NCBI GenBank assembly: GCA_023458315.1
Contig: JAEXAH010000045.1
Location: 1-22,948, forward strand
Direction of reading: 5' to 3'
Length of the DNA: 22,948 nt
Source of the DNA: Pseudomonadota bacterium
GTDB lineage: Bacteria > Pseudomonadota > Alphaproteobacteria > Rhodospirillales > Magnetospirillaceae
A program made the position numbers and the translations under genes. Of this stretch, positions 1 through 6,545 are shown in pieces; positions within the stretch are counted from its first letter, which is position 1; every line of letters starts with the position of its first letter. Under the pieces are notes generated by a model that worked only from the letters and a program-made list of their open reading frames with translations, made no database searches and was not told where the DNA came from.

Positions 1-148
1 GCACCCCCGCGGCGGCCAGGGCGGCGGCGGTGGCGGCCGACACCGGCAGCACCAGCGGCCCGCCGCCCGCCGCCGCCAGTCCCGCCAGGGCCGACACCGC
101 CGCCCCCAGCGTCCAGGGCAGCGGGGATGTCCACCATTCAGTTCGCAC
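1..148 (-). CDS. Possible N-terminus of a membrane protein, cut by the window edge
   Basis: Just downstream of flhB on the same strand, a reading frame with no stop runs off the left edge. A GTG at 146-148, overlapping the end of flhB, could start it. The predicted first 49 residues are strongly hydrophobic and rich in Ala, Gly, Leu and Val, beginning MRTEWWTSPLPWTLGAAV, and would form one or two membrane segments. Membrane sensor kinases often start this way, but nothing here identifies a family. The GC-rich sequence leaves other frames open too, so both the gene and its start are tentative. It would be the last gene of the flgB-flhB operon. Confidence 0.3.
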   Translation of the reverse strand, partial: MRTEWWTSPLPWTLGAAVSALAGLAAAGGGPLVLPVSAATAAALAAAGV

Positions 149-1211
149 GTTGACCCTTCAGGCGCATGACGTAGCCGATAACCTCGGCCACGGTCTTGTA
201 GTGTTCGGGCGGCACTTCCTGGTCCAGTTCGACCGAGGCGTACAGGGCGCGGGCCAGCGGCGGGTTCTCGACCAGGGGCACCTCGTTCTCGGTGGCCAGG
301 TCGCGGATGCGCTTGGCGATCAGATCGACGCCCTTGGCCACCAGGGTCGGGGCGTTCATGGTTTCCGGATCGTATTTCAGCGCCACCGCGTAATGGGTCG
401 GGTTGGTGACGACCACGTCGGCCTTGGGCACCGCCGCCATCATGCGCTTGCGGGCGCGCTGCATGCGCAGCGAGCGGATGCGCGCCTTGACCTGGGGGTC
501 GCCTTCCTGCTGCTTGTGTTCGTCCTTCACCTGCTGCTTGGTCATCTTCATCTTTTCCATCCAGCGGTAGCGCTGGAACAGATAATCGGCCACCGCCAGG
601 GTGGCCACCGACAGCACGGTGATGAAGACCAGGAAATAGACGTGGTCGCGCAGATAGGCCAACAGGTCTTCCAGCGCCAGGTTGGACAGGTTCTGGAACT
701 CGGCGCGGTGGTTCCAACTGATCCAGAACAGCAGGGTGCCGATCAGGATGACCTTGATGAGAGCCTTGAGAAATTCCACCAATTGCGCGGGCGAGAACAT
801 GCGCTTGAGCCCCGCCCACGGGCTGATCTTCTCGAAGGTCGGCATCAGCTTCTTGGGCACCCACAGGAAGCCGCCGCTTTGCGTCAGCGACAGCGTCAGC
901 GCGAACACCACCACCAGCAGCAGCGGCCACGCCAGCACCTTGGCCACCCCGATTCCCAGATGGATGGTCAATTCGCGCAGGGCGCCGGGATCGACGGCGA
1001 TGGCGTGCGGATGTTCGATCAGCGGGGTGATCAGCGTCTTGAGGTCGCGGGACATGCCCGGCGCCAGCATGCCGACCATGACCAGACCGGCCAGCAACGA
1101 GGCGAGGATGCGCGCCTCGGCGGTTTGGGCGATGTTGCCTTCCTTGCGCGCGTCCTCCAGGCGTTTGCCTGTTGGGTCTTCTGTTTTGTCGTCTGACGCT
1201 TCCTCGGACAT
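138..1211 (-). CDS. flhB: Flagellar type III export gate protein FlhB
   Basis: This 357-residue protein has the normal FlhB length and layout. The N-terminus is a cytoplasmic stretch with the family pattern EDPTGKRLEDARKEGNI (about residues 11-27). Four hydrophobic segments follow between about residues 32 and 215, then a cytoplasmic domain. The autocleavage motif NPTH is intact at residues 270-273, inside VVVTNPTHYAVALKYDP. FlhB sits in the export apparatus and, after self-cleavage, switches secretion from rod/hook to filament substrates; that role is family knowledge. The ATG at 1209-1211 lies 7 nt downstream of the fliR stop, so it is translated with the preceding export genes. A separate FlhB C-terminal-domain homologue is encoded at 3629-4006. 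Confidence 0.97.
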   Translation of the reverse strand: MSEEASDDKTEDPTGKRLEDARKEGNIAQTAEARILASLLAGLVMVGMLAPGMSRDLKTLITPLIEHPHAIAVDPGALRELTIHLGIGVAKVLAWPLLLVVVFALTLSLTQSGGFLWVPKKLMPTFEKISPWAGLKRMFSPAQLVEFLKALIKVILIGTLLFWISWNHRAEFQNLSNLALEDLLAYLRDHVYFLVFITVLSVATLAVADYLFQRYRWMEKMKMTKQQVKDEHKQQEGDPQVKARIRSLRMQRARKRMMAAVPKADVVVTNPTHYAVALKYDPETMNAPTLVAKGVDLIAKRIRDLATENEVPLVENPPLARALYASVELDQEVPPEHYKTVAEVIGYVMRLKGQRAN

Positions 1212-1218
1212 GTTCGCC

Positions 1219-1977
1219 TCAACGCAGGAAAGGCATCAGGCCGGCCTCGAACCAGCGCAGGAACAGCATCACCAGCACCGGCATCGAGATCATCAGCATG
1301 GCCAGCCCCGCCACCACCTGCAAGGGCAGCGCCACGAAGAACACCTGGATCTGCGGCGCCAGACGCGACAGCAGCCCCAGCCCGGAATAGAAGATCAGGC
1401 CGAACGCCAGCACCGGCGCCGCCAATTGCAGGCCCAGCCCGAAACTGGCGCTCATGGTGTGGCTCAGCGTTTCCGAGAAATCGTCCAGCGGCAAGGCGTG
1501 GCCGGGGGTGAAGGTGGCGTAGGAATCGGCCAGCGCCCGCAGCATCAGGTGATGCATGTCGGTGGCGAAGATGGCCAGCACGCCGATGGTGGACAGCAGC
1601 GCCGTCAGGGTCGAGCCCTGCTGTTCGGCCACCGCGTCGAAGGAAAAGGCGTTGGTCAGGCCGACCTGGAAGCCGATGAAGGTGCCCGCGATGTTCAGGC
1701 ACGACATCAGCATCTGGGTCAGCACCCCCAGATAGACGCCGACCATGACCTCGCCCATGATCAGCAGGAACAGGCTGCCCAGATGGCGGGGCAGGGGCGG
1801 GTACAGCGGGCCGACCACCGGCAGCAGCACCAGGGTCAGCGACAGGCCCAGCAGCAGGCGGATGCGGGTGGACACCAATTGCCCGGCGAAACCGGGCATC
1901 AGCATCATGGCGGCGCCCAGCCGCGCGAAGATCATGAAAAAGCGGTAGATGTCGAGGGTGAGGATTTCGTTCAGCAC
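1219..1977 (-). CDS. fliR: Flagellar type III export gate protein FliR
   Basis: The 252-residue, almost wholly hydrophobic protein matches FliR in length and pattern, opening with LNEILTLDIYRFFMIFARLG and carrying the family stretch FIGFQVGLTNAFSFDAV near residues 100-116. FliR forms the core export gate with FliP and FliQ in the basal-body membrane (family knowledge). The start used is GTG at 1975-1977, 10 nt after the fliQ stop. No ATG lies nearby, and the first residues already align with the usual FliR N-terminus. It is flanked by fliQ and flhB in the standard alphaproteobacterial order. Confidence 0.96.
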   Translation of the reverse strand: MLNEILTLDIYRFFMIFARLGAAMMLMPGFAGQLVSTRIRLLLGLSLTLVLLPVVGPLYPPLPRHLGSLFLLIMGEVMVGVYLGVLTQMLMSCLNIAGTFIGFQVGLTNAFSFDAVAEQQGSTLTALLSTIGVLAIFATDMHHLMLRALADSYATFTPGHALPLDDFSETLSHTMSASFGLGLQLAAPVLAFGLIFYSGLGLLSRLAPQIQVFFVALPLQVVAGLAMLMISMPVLVMLFLRWFEAGLMPFLR

Positions 1978-1987
1978 GGGGCGGCGC

Positions 1988-2257
1988 TCATCCGCCGCCG
2001 GCGATGGCCCGGTCCAGCATGTTCTTCCAGAAATCGTTGAGCGTGTTCAGCATGAACGGCAGGAACAGGATCAACGACCCGAACACCAGCAGGACCTTGG
2101 GCACGAACGTCAGGGTGGTTTCCTGAATCTGGGTGACGGCTTGCAGGATCGAAATCACCAGGCCGACCGCCAGGCCGGTCAGCAGCGGCGGCGCCGCCAC
2201 CAACAGCATGGTCATGATGCCGTCGCGGGCGACGTCGATCAGTTCGGCTTCGGTCAT
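1988..2257 (-). CDS. fliQ: Flagellar type III export gate protein FliQ
   Basis: This 89-residue protein consists of two long hydrophobic segments (about residues 15-40 and 50-75), as in FliQ. Family pattern is visible in TEAELIDVARDGIMTMLLVA and in VGLVISILQAVTQIQE, where the conserved ISILQA-TQIQE signature of FliQ is intact. It is a small helical-hairpin subunit of the FliPQR export gate. The ATG is at 2255-2257, 9 nt downstream of the fliE stop; fliR follows 10 nt later. Confidence 0.97.
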   Translation of the reverse strand: MTEAELIDVARDGIMTMLLVAAPPLLTGLAVGLVISILQAVTQIQETTLTFVPKVLLVFGSLILFLPFMLNTLNDFWKNMLDRAIAGGG

Positions 2258-2266
2258 GGCCCGCCC

Positions 2267-2584
2267 TCAGATGGGCATGCGCATGATTTCGTTATAGGCG
2301 GTGATGACCTTGTCGCGCACCGTCACCACGGTTTCCAGGGTCATTTCGGCGTTGGTGACGGCGGCGACCACGTCCTTGATGTCGGCCTTGCCGGCGATGG
2401 CGGCGGCCGATTGGGTTTCGCCTTCCTTCATGGTGCCGACCGCCACCTTGGCGGCGTCCTTCAGCACCGAGGCGAAATCGGCGCCGGGCACCGGGGCGGG
2501 GGCATCGCGCGCCTCCATGCCGTCGCCGGACATGGCCTTGGCGAGCGAGGAATAGGCGTTGATGGCGTTGTTGATGCTGGTCAT
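2267..2584 (-). CDS. fliE: Flagellar MS-ring/rod junction protein FliE
   Basis: The 105-residue protein has the normal FliE length. The C-terminal half carries the family pattern ETVVTVRDKVITAYNEIMRMPI, ending with the typical EI(L/M)RM(P/Q) tail. FliE links the MS ring to the proximal rod and is one of the first rod-type substrates exported (family knowledge). The start is ATG at 2582-2584, preceded by GGGAAG seven bases upstream. It lies between flgC and fliQ in the usual order. The 38-nt gap before it contains a perfect 14-bp palindrome (2601-2614). Confidence 0.95.
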   Translation of the reverse strand: MTSINNAINAYSSLAKAMSGDGMEARDAPAPVPGADFASVLKDAAKVAVGTMKEGETQSAAAIAGKADIKDVVAAVTNAEMTLETVVTVRDKVITAYNEIMRMPI

Positions 2585-2622
2585 GGCGACACTTCCCTAT
2601 GCCTTGGCCAAGGCGACAAAAG

Positions 2623-3033
2623 CTATTTCAGCATTTCCACGGTGCGCGACAGCAATTGCTTGCTGGAGCTGACCACCGCCAGATTGGCTTCATATGAACG
2701 CTGCGCCTCGCGCATGTCCATCATTTCGATCAGCGGATTGACGTTGGGGGTCAGCACATAGCCGTCCTTGTCGGCGGCGGGGTGCTTGGGATCGAAGCGG
2801 CGCTGGAACTCGGACTGGTCGTTGCGGACCTTGTCCACCTTGACGGTCTGGGCGCCGGAATTCTTGTCCAGTTCGGTCTTGAACGACACCACCTTGCGGC
2901 GATAGGGCGTGGCGTCCGGGGTCTGCGCGGTGGAATCCACGTTGGCGAGGTTTTCGGAAATGACGCGCAGGCGCTCGGTCTGGGCCTTCATGCCCGACAG
3001 CGCGATTCTCTGCACATTCTTCAACTCGTCCAT
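2623..3033 (-). CDS. flgC: Flagellar proximal rod protein FlgC
   Basis: The predicted product is 136 residues, the usual FlgC size. The N-terminus shows the rod-protein pattern SGMKAQTERLRVISENLANV, and the C-terminus the FlgC pattern EMMDMREAQRSYEANLAVV; both helices form the coiled-coil D0 of axial proteins. The chosen start is ATG at 3031-3033, giving MDELKNVQRIAL. A GTG at 3046-3048 in the same frame would add five residues, but it overlaps the flgB stop and lacks a ribosome site. The ATG has AGGA about nine bases upstream. It is 11 nt downstream of flgB. Confidence 0.96.
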   Translation of the reverse strand: MDELKNVQRIALSGMKAQTERLRVISENLANVDSTAQTPDATPYRRKVVSFKTELDKNSGAQTVKVDKVRNDQSEFQRRFDPKHPAADKDGYVLTPNVNPLIEMMDMREAQRSYEANLAVVSSSKQLLSRTVEMLK

Positions 3034-3044
3034 GACCCGGTTCC

Positions 3045-3449
3045 TCACATGCTCTTGCCAAGGGCGGTCTTCAGCATCTTGTACTGCTTCTGGAACAGCG
3101 AGGCGGCGGTGTCATAGGCGCCCTTGGCCTCGCCCAGCTTGGCCAGTTGTTCGTCCAGCACGACCGCGTTGCCGTCGGCCGAGGATTCGAAATCCTTGCG
3201 GTCGCGCACCACGTTCAGGGTATCCTGCACCACCGGCTGCACATGCATGGCGTTCGTCACCTTGACCTGCACGGCGCCCGCGTTGCCGCTGTTCTTCAGC
3301 ACCGATTTGAAGTCGAACGCCTTGACGTCGCTGGGCACGAATTTGGGCGTGTTGGCGTTGGCCACGTTCTCGGCCAGCACCTCCTGGCGCTTGGCGACCC
3401 AGTCCATGCGGCTTTTCGCCAGGGCGATGACACTCAGTTTGTCGAACAT
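3045..3449 (-). CDS. flgB: Flagellar proximal rod protein FlgB
   Basis: The product is 134 residues from the ATG at 3447-3449 (MFDKLSVIAL). A GTG 21 nt upstream would add MGKGPRP but has no ribosome site. The rod-protein N-terminal signature RQEVLAENVANANTPKF is clear (about residues 20-36), followed by the typical SDVKAFDFKSVL. The C-terminal helix ends KQYKMLKTALGK, as in FlgB. FlgB is the innermost rod subunit, joined to FliE. It is the first gene of the minus-strand operon and faces fhlB across a 179-bp control region. Confidence 0.95.
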   Translation of the reverse strand: MFDKLSVIALAKSRMDWVAKRQEVLAENVANANTPKFVPSDVKAFDFKSVLKNSGNAGAVQVKVTNAMHVQPVVQDTLNVVRDRKDFESSADGNAVVLDEQLAKLGEAKGAYDTAASLFQKQYKMLKTALGKSM

Positions 3450-3510
3450 CGGGCGCGGCCCTTTTCCCACGGGGGACGATCCCCATCCCCGCCAGTATGG
3501 AACCCTGCCT

Positions 3511-3525
3511 TTAAAAAACGGTGAA
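3511..3525. promoter_or_regulatory. CtrA-like box, TTAA-N7-TGAA
   Basis: The sequence is TTAA, seven bases, TGAA. It differs from the alphaproteobacterial CtrA consensus TTAA-N7-TTAA at one position. It forms the left arm of the inverted repeat in the flgB/fhlB intergenic region. Assignment to CtrA is by motif only. Confidence 0.5.
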
Positions 3526-3543
3526 TCCGCGCGAACCGGGCGC

Positions 3544-3558
3544 TTAACCGTTCTTTAA
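3544..3558. promoter_or_regulatory. CtrA-like box, TTAA-N7-TTAA (exact)
   Basis: The sequence TTAACCGTTCTTTAA is an exact match to the CtrA consensus TTAA-N7-TTAA. It lies in the control region between the divergent flgB and fhlB operons. CtrA is known to activate early flagellar operons in several alphaproteobacteria; binding here is inferred. Confidence 0.6.
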
Positions 3559-3628
3559 AGCGCCTCCGCCCAAAGTCTGCGTGGGACGCGCGCCGTGCGC
3601 GTCGCGCTGAACTGTCGGGACATGGGCA

Positions 3629-4006
3629 ATGGGCACGGGGCGGGACCTGTGGGATGAGCGGGCCGAAGGCGCCGGGCGGGATGAAACCGCCGGGCGGGAC
3701 CAATCCGCCGGGCCGCGGCCGCGCGCCGTGGCGGTGGCGCTGCAATACGATCCCGACCGCGCCGACGCGCCGACCGTCACCGCCTCGGGCAAGGGGGCGC
3801 TGGCCGAGCAGATTCTGAACCTGGCCTTCGCCAACGGCGTCAAGGTGCGCACCGATCCCGATCTGGCCCAGGTGCTGGCGGCGGTCGAGGTGGATACGGT
3901 GATCCCCATCGAGGCATTCGCCGCCGTGGCCGAGATCCTGGCCTATGTCTACCGCGCCAACAACCGCCCGGTGCCCACTCCCGGCCAGCCGGAGGCCAGG
4001 GCATGA
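3629..4006 (+). CDS. fhlB: FlhB C-terminal-domain homologue (FhlB-like)
   Basis: The 125-residue protein aligns with the cytoplasmic domain of FlhB after its cleavage site: AVAVALQYDPDRADAPTVTASG here against YAVALKYDPETMNAPTLVAKG in FlhB. Similarity continues through the DPDLAQVL and AVAEILAYVYRANN segments. It has no membrane part and no NPTH motif, which is typical of free-standing FhlB proteins; in other bacteria these can partly replace the FlhB C-terminus in export control. The N-terminal 35 residues are low-complexity, coded partly by an 18-bp tandem repeat, and the ATG at 3629 is uncertain; ATG 3653 in another frame gives a Pro/Gly-rich alternative N-terminus. The stop overlaps the next start (ATGA). 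Expected role: substrate recognition at the export gate. Confidence 0.85.
   Translation: MGTGRDLWDERAEGAGRDETAGRDQSAGPRPRAVAVALQYDPDRADAPTVTASGKGALAEQILNLAFANGVKVRTDPDLAQVLAAVEVDTVIPIEAFAAVAEILAYVYRANNRPVPTPGQPEARA
3671..3714 (+). repeat. 18-bp tandem repeat, 2.4 copies, inside fhlB
   Basis: Two units at 3671-3688 and 3689-3706 both begin GCCGGGCGGGA and differ at three positions near their ends. A partial third unit, GCCGGGCC, follows at 3707-3714. The units encode AGRDET and AGRDQS in the fhlB frame. The repeat lies in the poorly conserved N-terminal part of the gene. Confidence 0.8.
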
Positions 4007-4287
4007 GCCACGCCGCCGCCGTGCGCGAGGAACTGGACAAGGCCGCGTCGCTGGTGCTGACGGCGCGGCGCCTGCTGGCCACCGGCACCATGGTCGACCT
4101 GTCGGCGCTGGAGGGCAAGGTGCGCGCCATCTGCGATCAGGTCGCGGCCATGGAGCGCGAGGCCGGGCAGCCGCTGGTGCCGGTGATGGAAAGCCTGATC
4201 GGCGACCTGGACCGCCTGGAAGCGGCCATCCAGGAACGGGTGGACCCGCCGCCGCGCCCGCGCTATCCCCGCGCCCCCCGGGACTGA
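4003..4287 (+). CDS. Small helical protein of the fliO-fliP operon, function unknown
   Basis: This 94-residue protein is predicted to be almost all helical. Heptad-like stretches such as REELDKAASLVLTARRLL and ALEGKVRAICDQVAAMERE are followed by a Pro/Arg-rich tail (VDPPPRPRYPRAPRD). It has no signal peptide or membrane segment, so it should be cytoplasmic. Its ATG overlaps the fhlB stop as ATGA, and fliO starts five bases after its stop, so it is translated with export genes. Size, helix content and position would fit a small flagellar chaperone or export accessory protein in the manner of FlgN or FliT. That is an inference from context; I do not recognise the family. Confidence 0.75.
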   Translation: MSHAAAVREELDKAASLVLTARRLLATGTMVDLSALEGKVRAICDQVAAMEREAGQPLVPVMESLIGDLDRLEAAIQERVDPPPRPRYPRAPRD

Positions 4288-4292
4288 TCGCC

Positions 4293-4580
4293 ATGGATTC
4301 CACGGTCTATCTGCGTTTCATCCTGACCCTGGTGCTGGTGCTGGGCATGGCCCTGGCGGTGTTGTGGGCCTTGCGTCGCTTCAACATTGGCGGCATGGTC
4401 GCGCGGCCCGGCCAGCGCCGCCGTCTGGCGGTGGTCGAGGCCATGGCGGTGGATTCCCGGCGTCGGCTGCTGCTGGTGCGGCGCGACGGGGTCGAGCATC
4501 TGCTGCTGGTCGGCGGCACCACCGACGTGGTGGTCGAGCGGGGAATCATCCCCGAGGATACAGGGGAGACGAGTCCATGA
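4293..4580 (+). CDS. fliO: Flagellar export apparatus assembly protein FliO
   Basis: The 95-residue product has one N-terminal membrane segment (about residues 8-27, FILTLVLVLGMALAVLWALR) and a short cytoplasmic domain. The family pattern in that domain is RRLAVVEAMAVDSRRRLLLV then LLLVGG. FliO helps assemble the FliPQR gate, mainly by stabilising FliP (family knowledge). The ATG is at 4293, and the stop overlaps the fliP ATG (ATGA at 4577-4580), which supports translational coupling. The length is at the short end for FliO but common in alphaproteobacteria. Confidence 0.9.
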   Translation: MDSTVYLRFILTLVLVLGMALAVLWALRRFNIGGMVARPGQRRRLAVVEAMAVDSRRRLLLVRRDGVEHLLLVGGTTDVVVERGIIPEDTGETSP

Positions 4581-5347
4581 ACCGACGTTGGCTGGGGCTG
4601 TTGTCGCTGGCGGTGGCGGTCGCCGCCGCCGGACTGGCGCTGGCATGGCCGGCGGCGGCGCAGCAGGTGACGTTCGATTTCGGCGCCGGTGGCGGCGGCG
4701 GCAATCCCAACAGCACCACCTTGCGGGTGATCCAGTTGGTGGCGCTGACCACCATCCTGTCGGTGGCGCCGTCCATCCTGGTGATGGTGACAAGCTTCAC
4801 CCGCATCGTCATCGTGCTCAGCTTTCTGCGTCAGGCGCTGGGCACCATGCAAAGCCCGCCCAACATGGTGATGGTGTCGCTGGCGCTGTTCCTGACCGCC
4901 TTCATCATGGCGCCCACCCTGGAACAATCGTGGACCCAGGGCGTCCAGCCCTATGTGGAAGGCAATCTGGAGGAGCCCGAGGCGTTCGAACGCTCGGTCC
5001 GCCCCCTGCACGATTTCATGAGCCGCCACGCCCGGCCCCAGGACGTCAAGCTGCTGATGGACCTGTCGCGCGCCAAGCCGGTCGAGAAGGTCGAGGACGT
5101 GCCGCTCAAGGCGCTGATCCCGGCCTTCATGATCTCGGAACTGCGGCGCGCGTTCGAAATCGGCTTCCTGATCTATCTGCCGTTCATCATCATCGATCTG
5201 GTCATCGCCTCGGTGCTGATGAGCATGGGCATGATGATGATCCCGCCCGCCCAGATCGCCCTGCCGTTCAAGCTGATCTTCTTCGTGCTGGTGGACGGCT
5301 GGTACATGATCGTCGGATCGCTGGTGCAAAGTTTCGGACCGGGATAA
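4577..5347 (+). CDS. fliP: Flagellar type III export gate protein FliP
   Basis: The product is 256 residues. It opens with a cleavable signal sequence (about residues 1-25, ending AWPAAAQQ), as in other FliP proteins. Family signatures are plain: SFTRIVIVLSFLRQALG, PPNMVMVSLALFLTAF, ALIPAFMISELRRAFEIGF, and IIDLVIASVLMSMGMMM. FliP is the main subunit of the FliPQR core gate. The chosen ATG at 4577 overlaps the fliO stop and has GGGGAG eight bases upstream. It is the last flagellar gene of this plus-strand operon; a short hairpin follows at 5406-5429. Confidence 0.97.
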   Translation: MNRRWLGLLSLAVAVAAAGLALAWPAAAQQVTFDFGAGGGGGNPNSTTLRVIQLVALTTILSVAPSILVMVTSFTRIVIVLSFLRQALGTMQSPPNMVMVSLALFLTAFIMAPTLEQSWTQGVQPYVEGNLEEPEAFERSVRPLHDFMSRHARPQDVKLLMDLSRAKPVEKVEDVPLKALIPAFMISELRRAFEIGFLIYLPFIIIDLVIASVLMSMGMMMIPPAQIALPFKLIFFVLVDGWYMIVGSLVQSFGPG

Positions 5348-5405
5348 TCGGCGCGATACATTTCACGCGTTGCAATTCATCCGGACAATTCCCATCCTCT
5401 TGGTA

Positions 5406-5429
5406 AGACCCCCATTCATAAGGGGGTTT
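5406..5429 (+). terminator. Weak terminator-like hairpin after fliP
   Basis: AGACCCCC (5406-5413) pairs with GGGGGTTT (5422-5429), with one G-U pair and an 8-base loop. Only a short T run follows, so termination would be weak. It lies 58 bp after fliP and 23 bp before the start of the CBS gene, so it could instead act in that gene's leader. Confidence 0.35.
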
Positions 5430-5452
5430 CTCACCAAACCATGGGGGATTTC

Positions 5453-5884
5453 ATGTCCGTCGAAACCATTCTGAAGACCAAGGGCAGCACCGTCTATTCC
5501 GTCCGGCCGGAACATTCGGTGTCCGATGCCGCCGCCCTGATGTCGGCCAAGAAGGTGGGTGTCGCCCTGGTGTGCGACGCCAAGGGCCGCCTGCACGGCG
5601 TCATTTCCGAGCGCGACATCGTCACCGGCATCACCCAGTTCGGCAAGGGTCTGCTGGACATGCCGGTGCGCAACATCATGACCAGCCCGGTCGTCACCTG
5701 TACCCCCGGCGACACCGCCAAGGGCATCCTGGAGATCATGACCAAGCGCCGCATCCGCCACCTGCCGGTGGTGGATGGCGACGACATCCTGGGCATCGTC
5801 TCCATCGGCGACGCGGTCAATTACCGCCTGAACGAAGCCGAGATGGAAAAGGCCGTGCTGCGCGATTTCGCCGTCGCGCGCTGA
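5453..5884 (+). CDS. Tandem CBS-domain protein
   Basis: The 143-residue protein is two CBS motifs and nothing else. The first runs from about residue 8 to 60, ending GRLHGVISERDIV; the second from about 73 to 125, including IMTSPVVTCTPGDTAKGI and ending DILGIVSIGDAV. CBS pairs bind adenosine nucleotides and usually act as small sensors that regulate other proteins (family knowledge). The start chosen is ATG at 5453, with GGGGGA about five bases upstream. An ATG at 5441 would add four residues but has no well-placed ribosome site. It is monocistronic, ending at a strong bidirectional terminator. The regulated partner cannot be read from the sequence. Confidence 0.92.
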   Translation: MSVETILKTKGSTVYSVRPEHSVSDAAALMSAKKVGVALVCDAKGRLHGVISERDIVTGITQFGKGLLDMPVRNIMTSPVVTCTPGDTAKGILEIMTKRRIRHLPVVDGDDILGIVSIGDAVNYRLNEAEMEKAVLRDFAVAR

Positions 5885-5896
5885 GGCCCCAAAGGC

Positions 5897-5930
5897 AAAG
5901 GGCGCGGGGATTCCTCCCCGCGCCCTTTTT
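5897..5930. terminator. Strong bidirectional terminator between convergent genes
   Basis: A 14-bp perfect stem, AAAGGGCGCGGGGA (5897-5910) against TCCCCGCGCCCTTT (5915-5928), closes a 4-base loop. A T run (5926-5930) follows on the plus strand, and an A run precedes it for the minus strand. It lies between the CBS gene and the convergent IalB-family gene and should stop transcription of both. Confidence 0.9.
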
Positions 5931-5941
5931 CGTGCCAATTC

Positions 5942-6448
5942 TCAGCGTTTGACGCCGCACGCCTTGTCGATGGCGGCCAGGGCGTCGCTGAAGCCCTTGA
6001 GCGAGATGCTGTCGCTGATGGCGGCGCCCTTGGCGGGTTGGGCCTTGACCAGCACTTCCTTGCCCTTGGCCATGGCGGCGATGATCGCCCGATCCGCCTG
6101 GGCGTCCTTGGCCCAGGCCGAGCCACCCTTGGTGAAGAAGGTGTGCTTCATGCCGCCGATCTGGATTTCCGCGTCGGAATCCTTCTTGAAACCGTAAGAA
6201 GCCAGCAGGCTGACCTCGCCCGGGCTTTTGGGGCGGTGGGTGACGGCGATGGCGGTGCCGGCGCGGTCCTTTTCCCGCGGCTTTTCGGCGCGGGCGGCGG
6301 CATAGCAGACCTTGGCCCCGCCCTCGGTATAGGCATAGGCTTCCCAATTGCCGACGCTGGCCAGCTTCTTGGCGTCATCGGCCAGGGCGGGGGCGGAACC
6401 GACCACCGCCAGCGTGGCGGCGATCAGGGCAAGGCGGCGAAGTTCCAT
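5942..6448 (-). CDS. IalB-family periplasmic protein (invasion-associated locus B)
   Basis: The 168-residue protein has a clear signal peptide, MELRRLALIAATLAVVGSAP then ALA, with probable cleavage after Ala23. The mature part follows the IalB family outline: NWEAYAYTEGGAKVCYAAA near the start, then KSPGEVSLLASYGF, and a final Lys/Ala-rich helix ending DKACGVKR. Two cysteines in the mature chain (CYAA and KACG) could form a disulfide. IalB proteins are common in alphaproteobacteria and are periplasmic; only the Bartonella member is tied to erythrocyte invasion, so the name says little about its job here. It is single, with a terminator directly after its stop. Confidence 0.85.
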   Translation of the reverse strand: MELRRLALIAATLAVVGSAPALADDAKKLASVGNWEAYAYTEGGAKVCYAAARAEKPREKDRAGTAIAVTHRPKSPGEVSLLASYGFKKDSDAEIQIGGMKHTFFTKGGSAWAKDAQADRAIIAAMAKGKEVLVKAQPAKGAAISDSISLKGFSDALAAIDKACGVKR

Positions 6449-6493
6449 GGTGATGGCTTCCGATGGTGTTCGGCGGGATGGGTGTGCAGGGGG

Positions 6494-6514
6494 TTAAACG
6501 CCCCCAGGGGGGCG
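6494..6514 (-). terminator. Candidate terminator after the Nudix gene
   Basis: CGCCCC (6499-6504) pairs with GGGGCG (6509-6514) around a 4-base loop. On the minus strand the hairpin is followed by TTTAA (6494-6498). It lies 32 bp after the Nudix gene stop. The stem is short and the T run poor. Confidence 0.4.
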
Positions 6515-6545
6515 CTTGTCAATAAGGGTTCTAAACACCCAGTGG

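Larger units (their letters stand above)
3509..3560. repeat. 17-bp inverted repeat (two mismatches) between divergent flagellar operons
   Basis: The left arm, 3509-3525, reads CTTTAAAAAACGGTGAA. The right arm, 3544-3560, read on the other strand is CTTTAAAGAACGGTTAA. They match at 15 of 17 positions and are separated by 18 bp. The centre lies about 85 bp from the flgB start and about 94 bp from the fhlB start, so the repeat is placed almost symmetrically between the two operons. Each arm holds a CtrA-like box. Confidence 0.85.

Noticed and set aside
30..1196. Long plus-strand reading frame opposite flhB
   Set aside because: Its product is rich in His, Gln, Arg and Gly with no family pattern, the usual shadow of a GC-rich gene; the minus-strand frame is a full-length FlhB.
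2601..2614. 14-bp perfect palindrome GCCTTGGCCAAGGC between flgC and fliE
   Set aside because: Within an operon and too short, without a T run, to be a terminator; may be chance in GC-rich sequence.
3629..4006. FhlB as a broken duplicate of flhB
   Set aside because: The frame is open, coupled to its neighbours, and free-standing FhlB proteins without the membrane part or NPTH motif are a known family.
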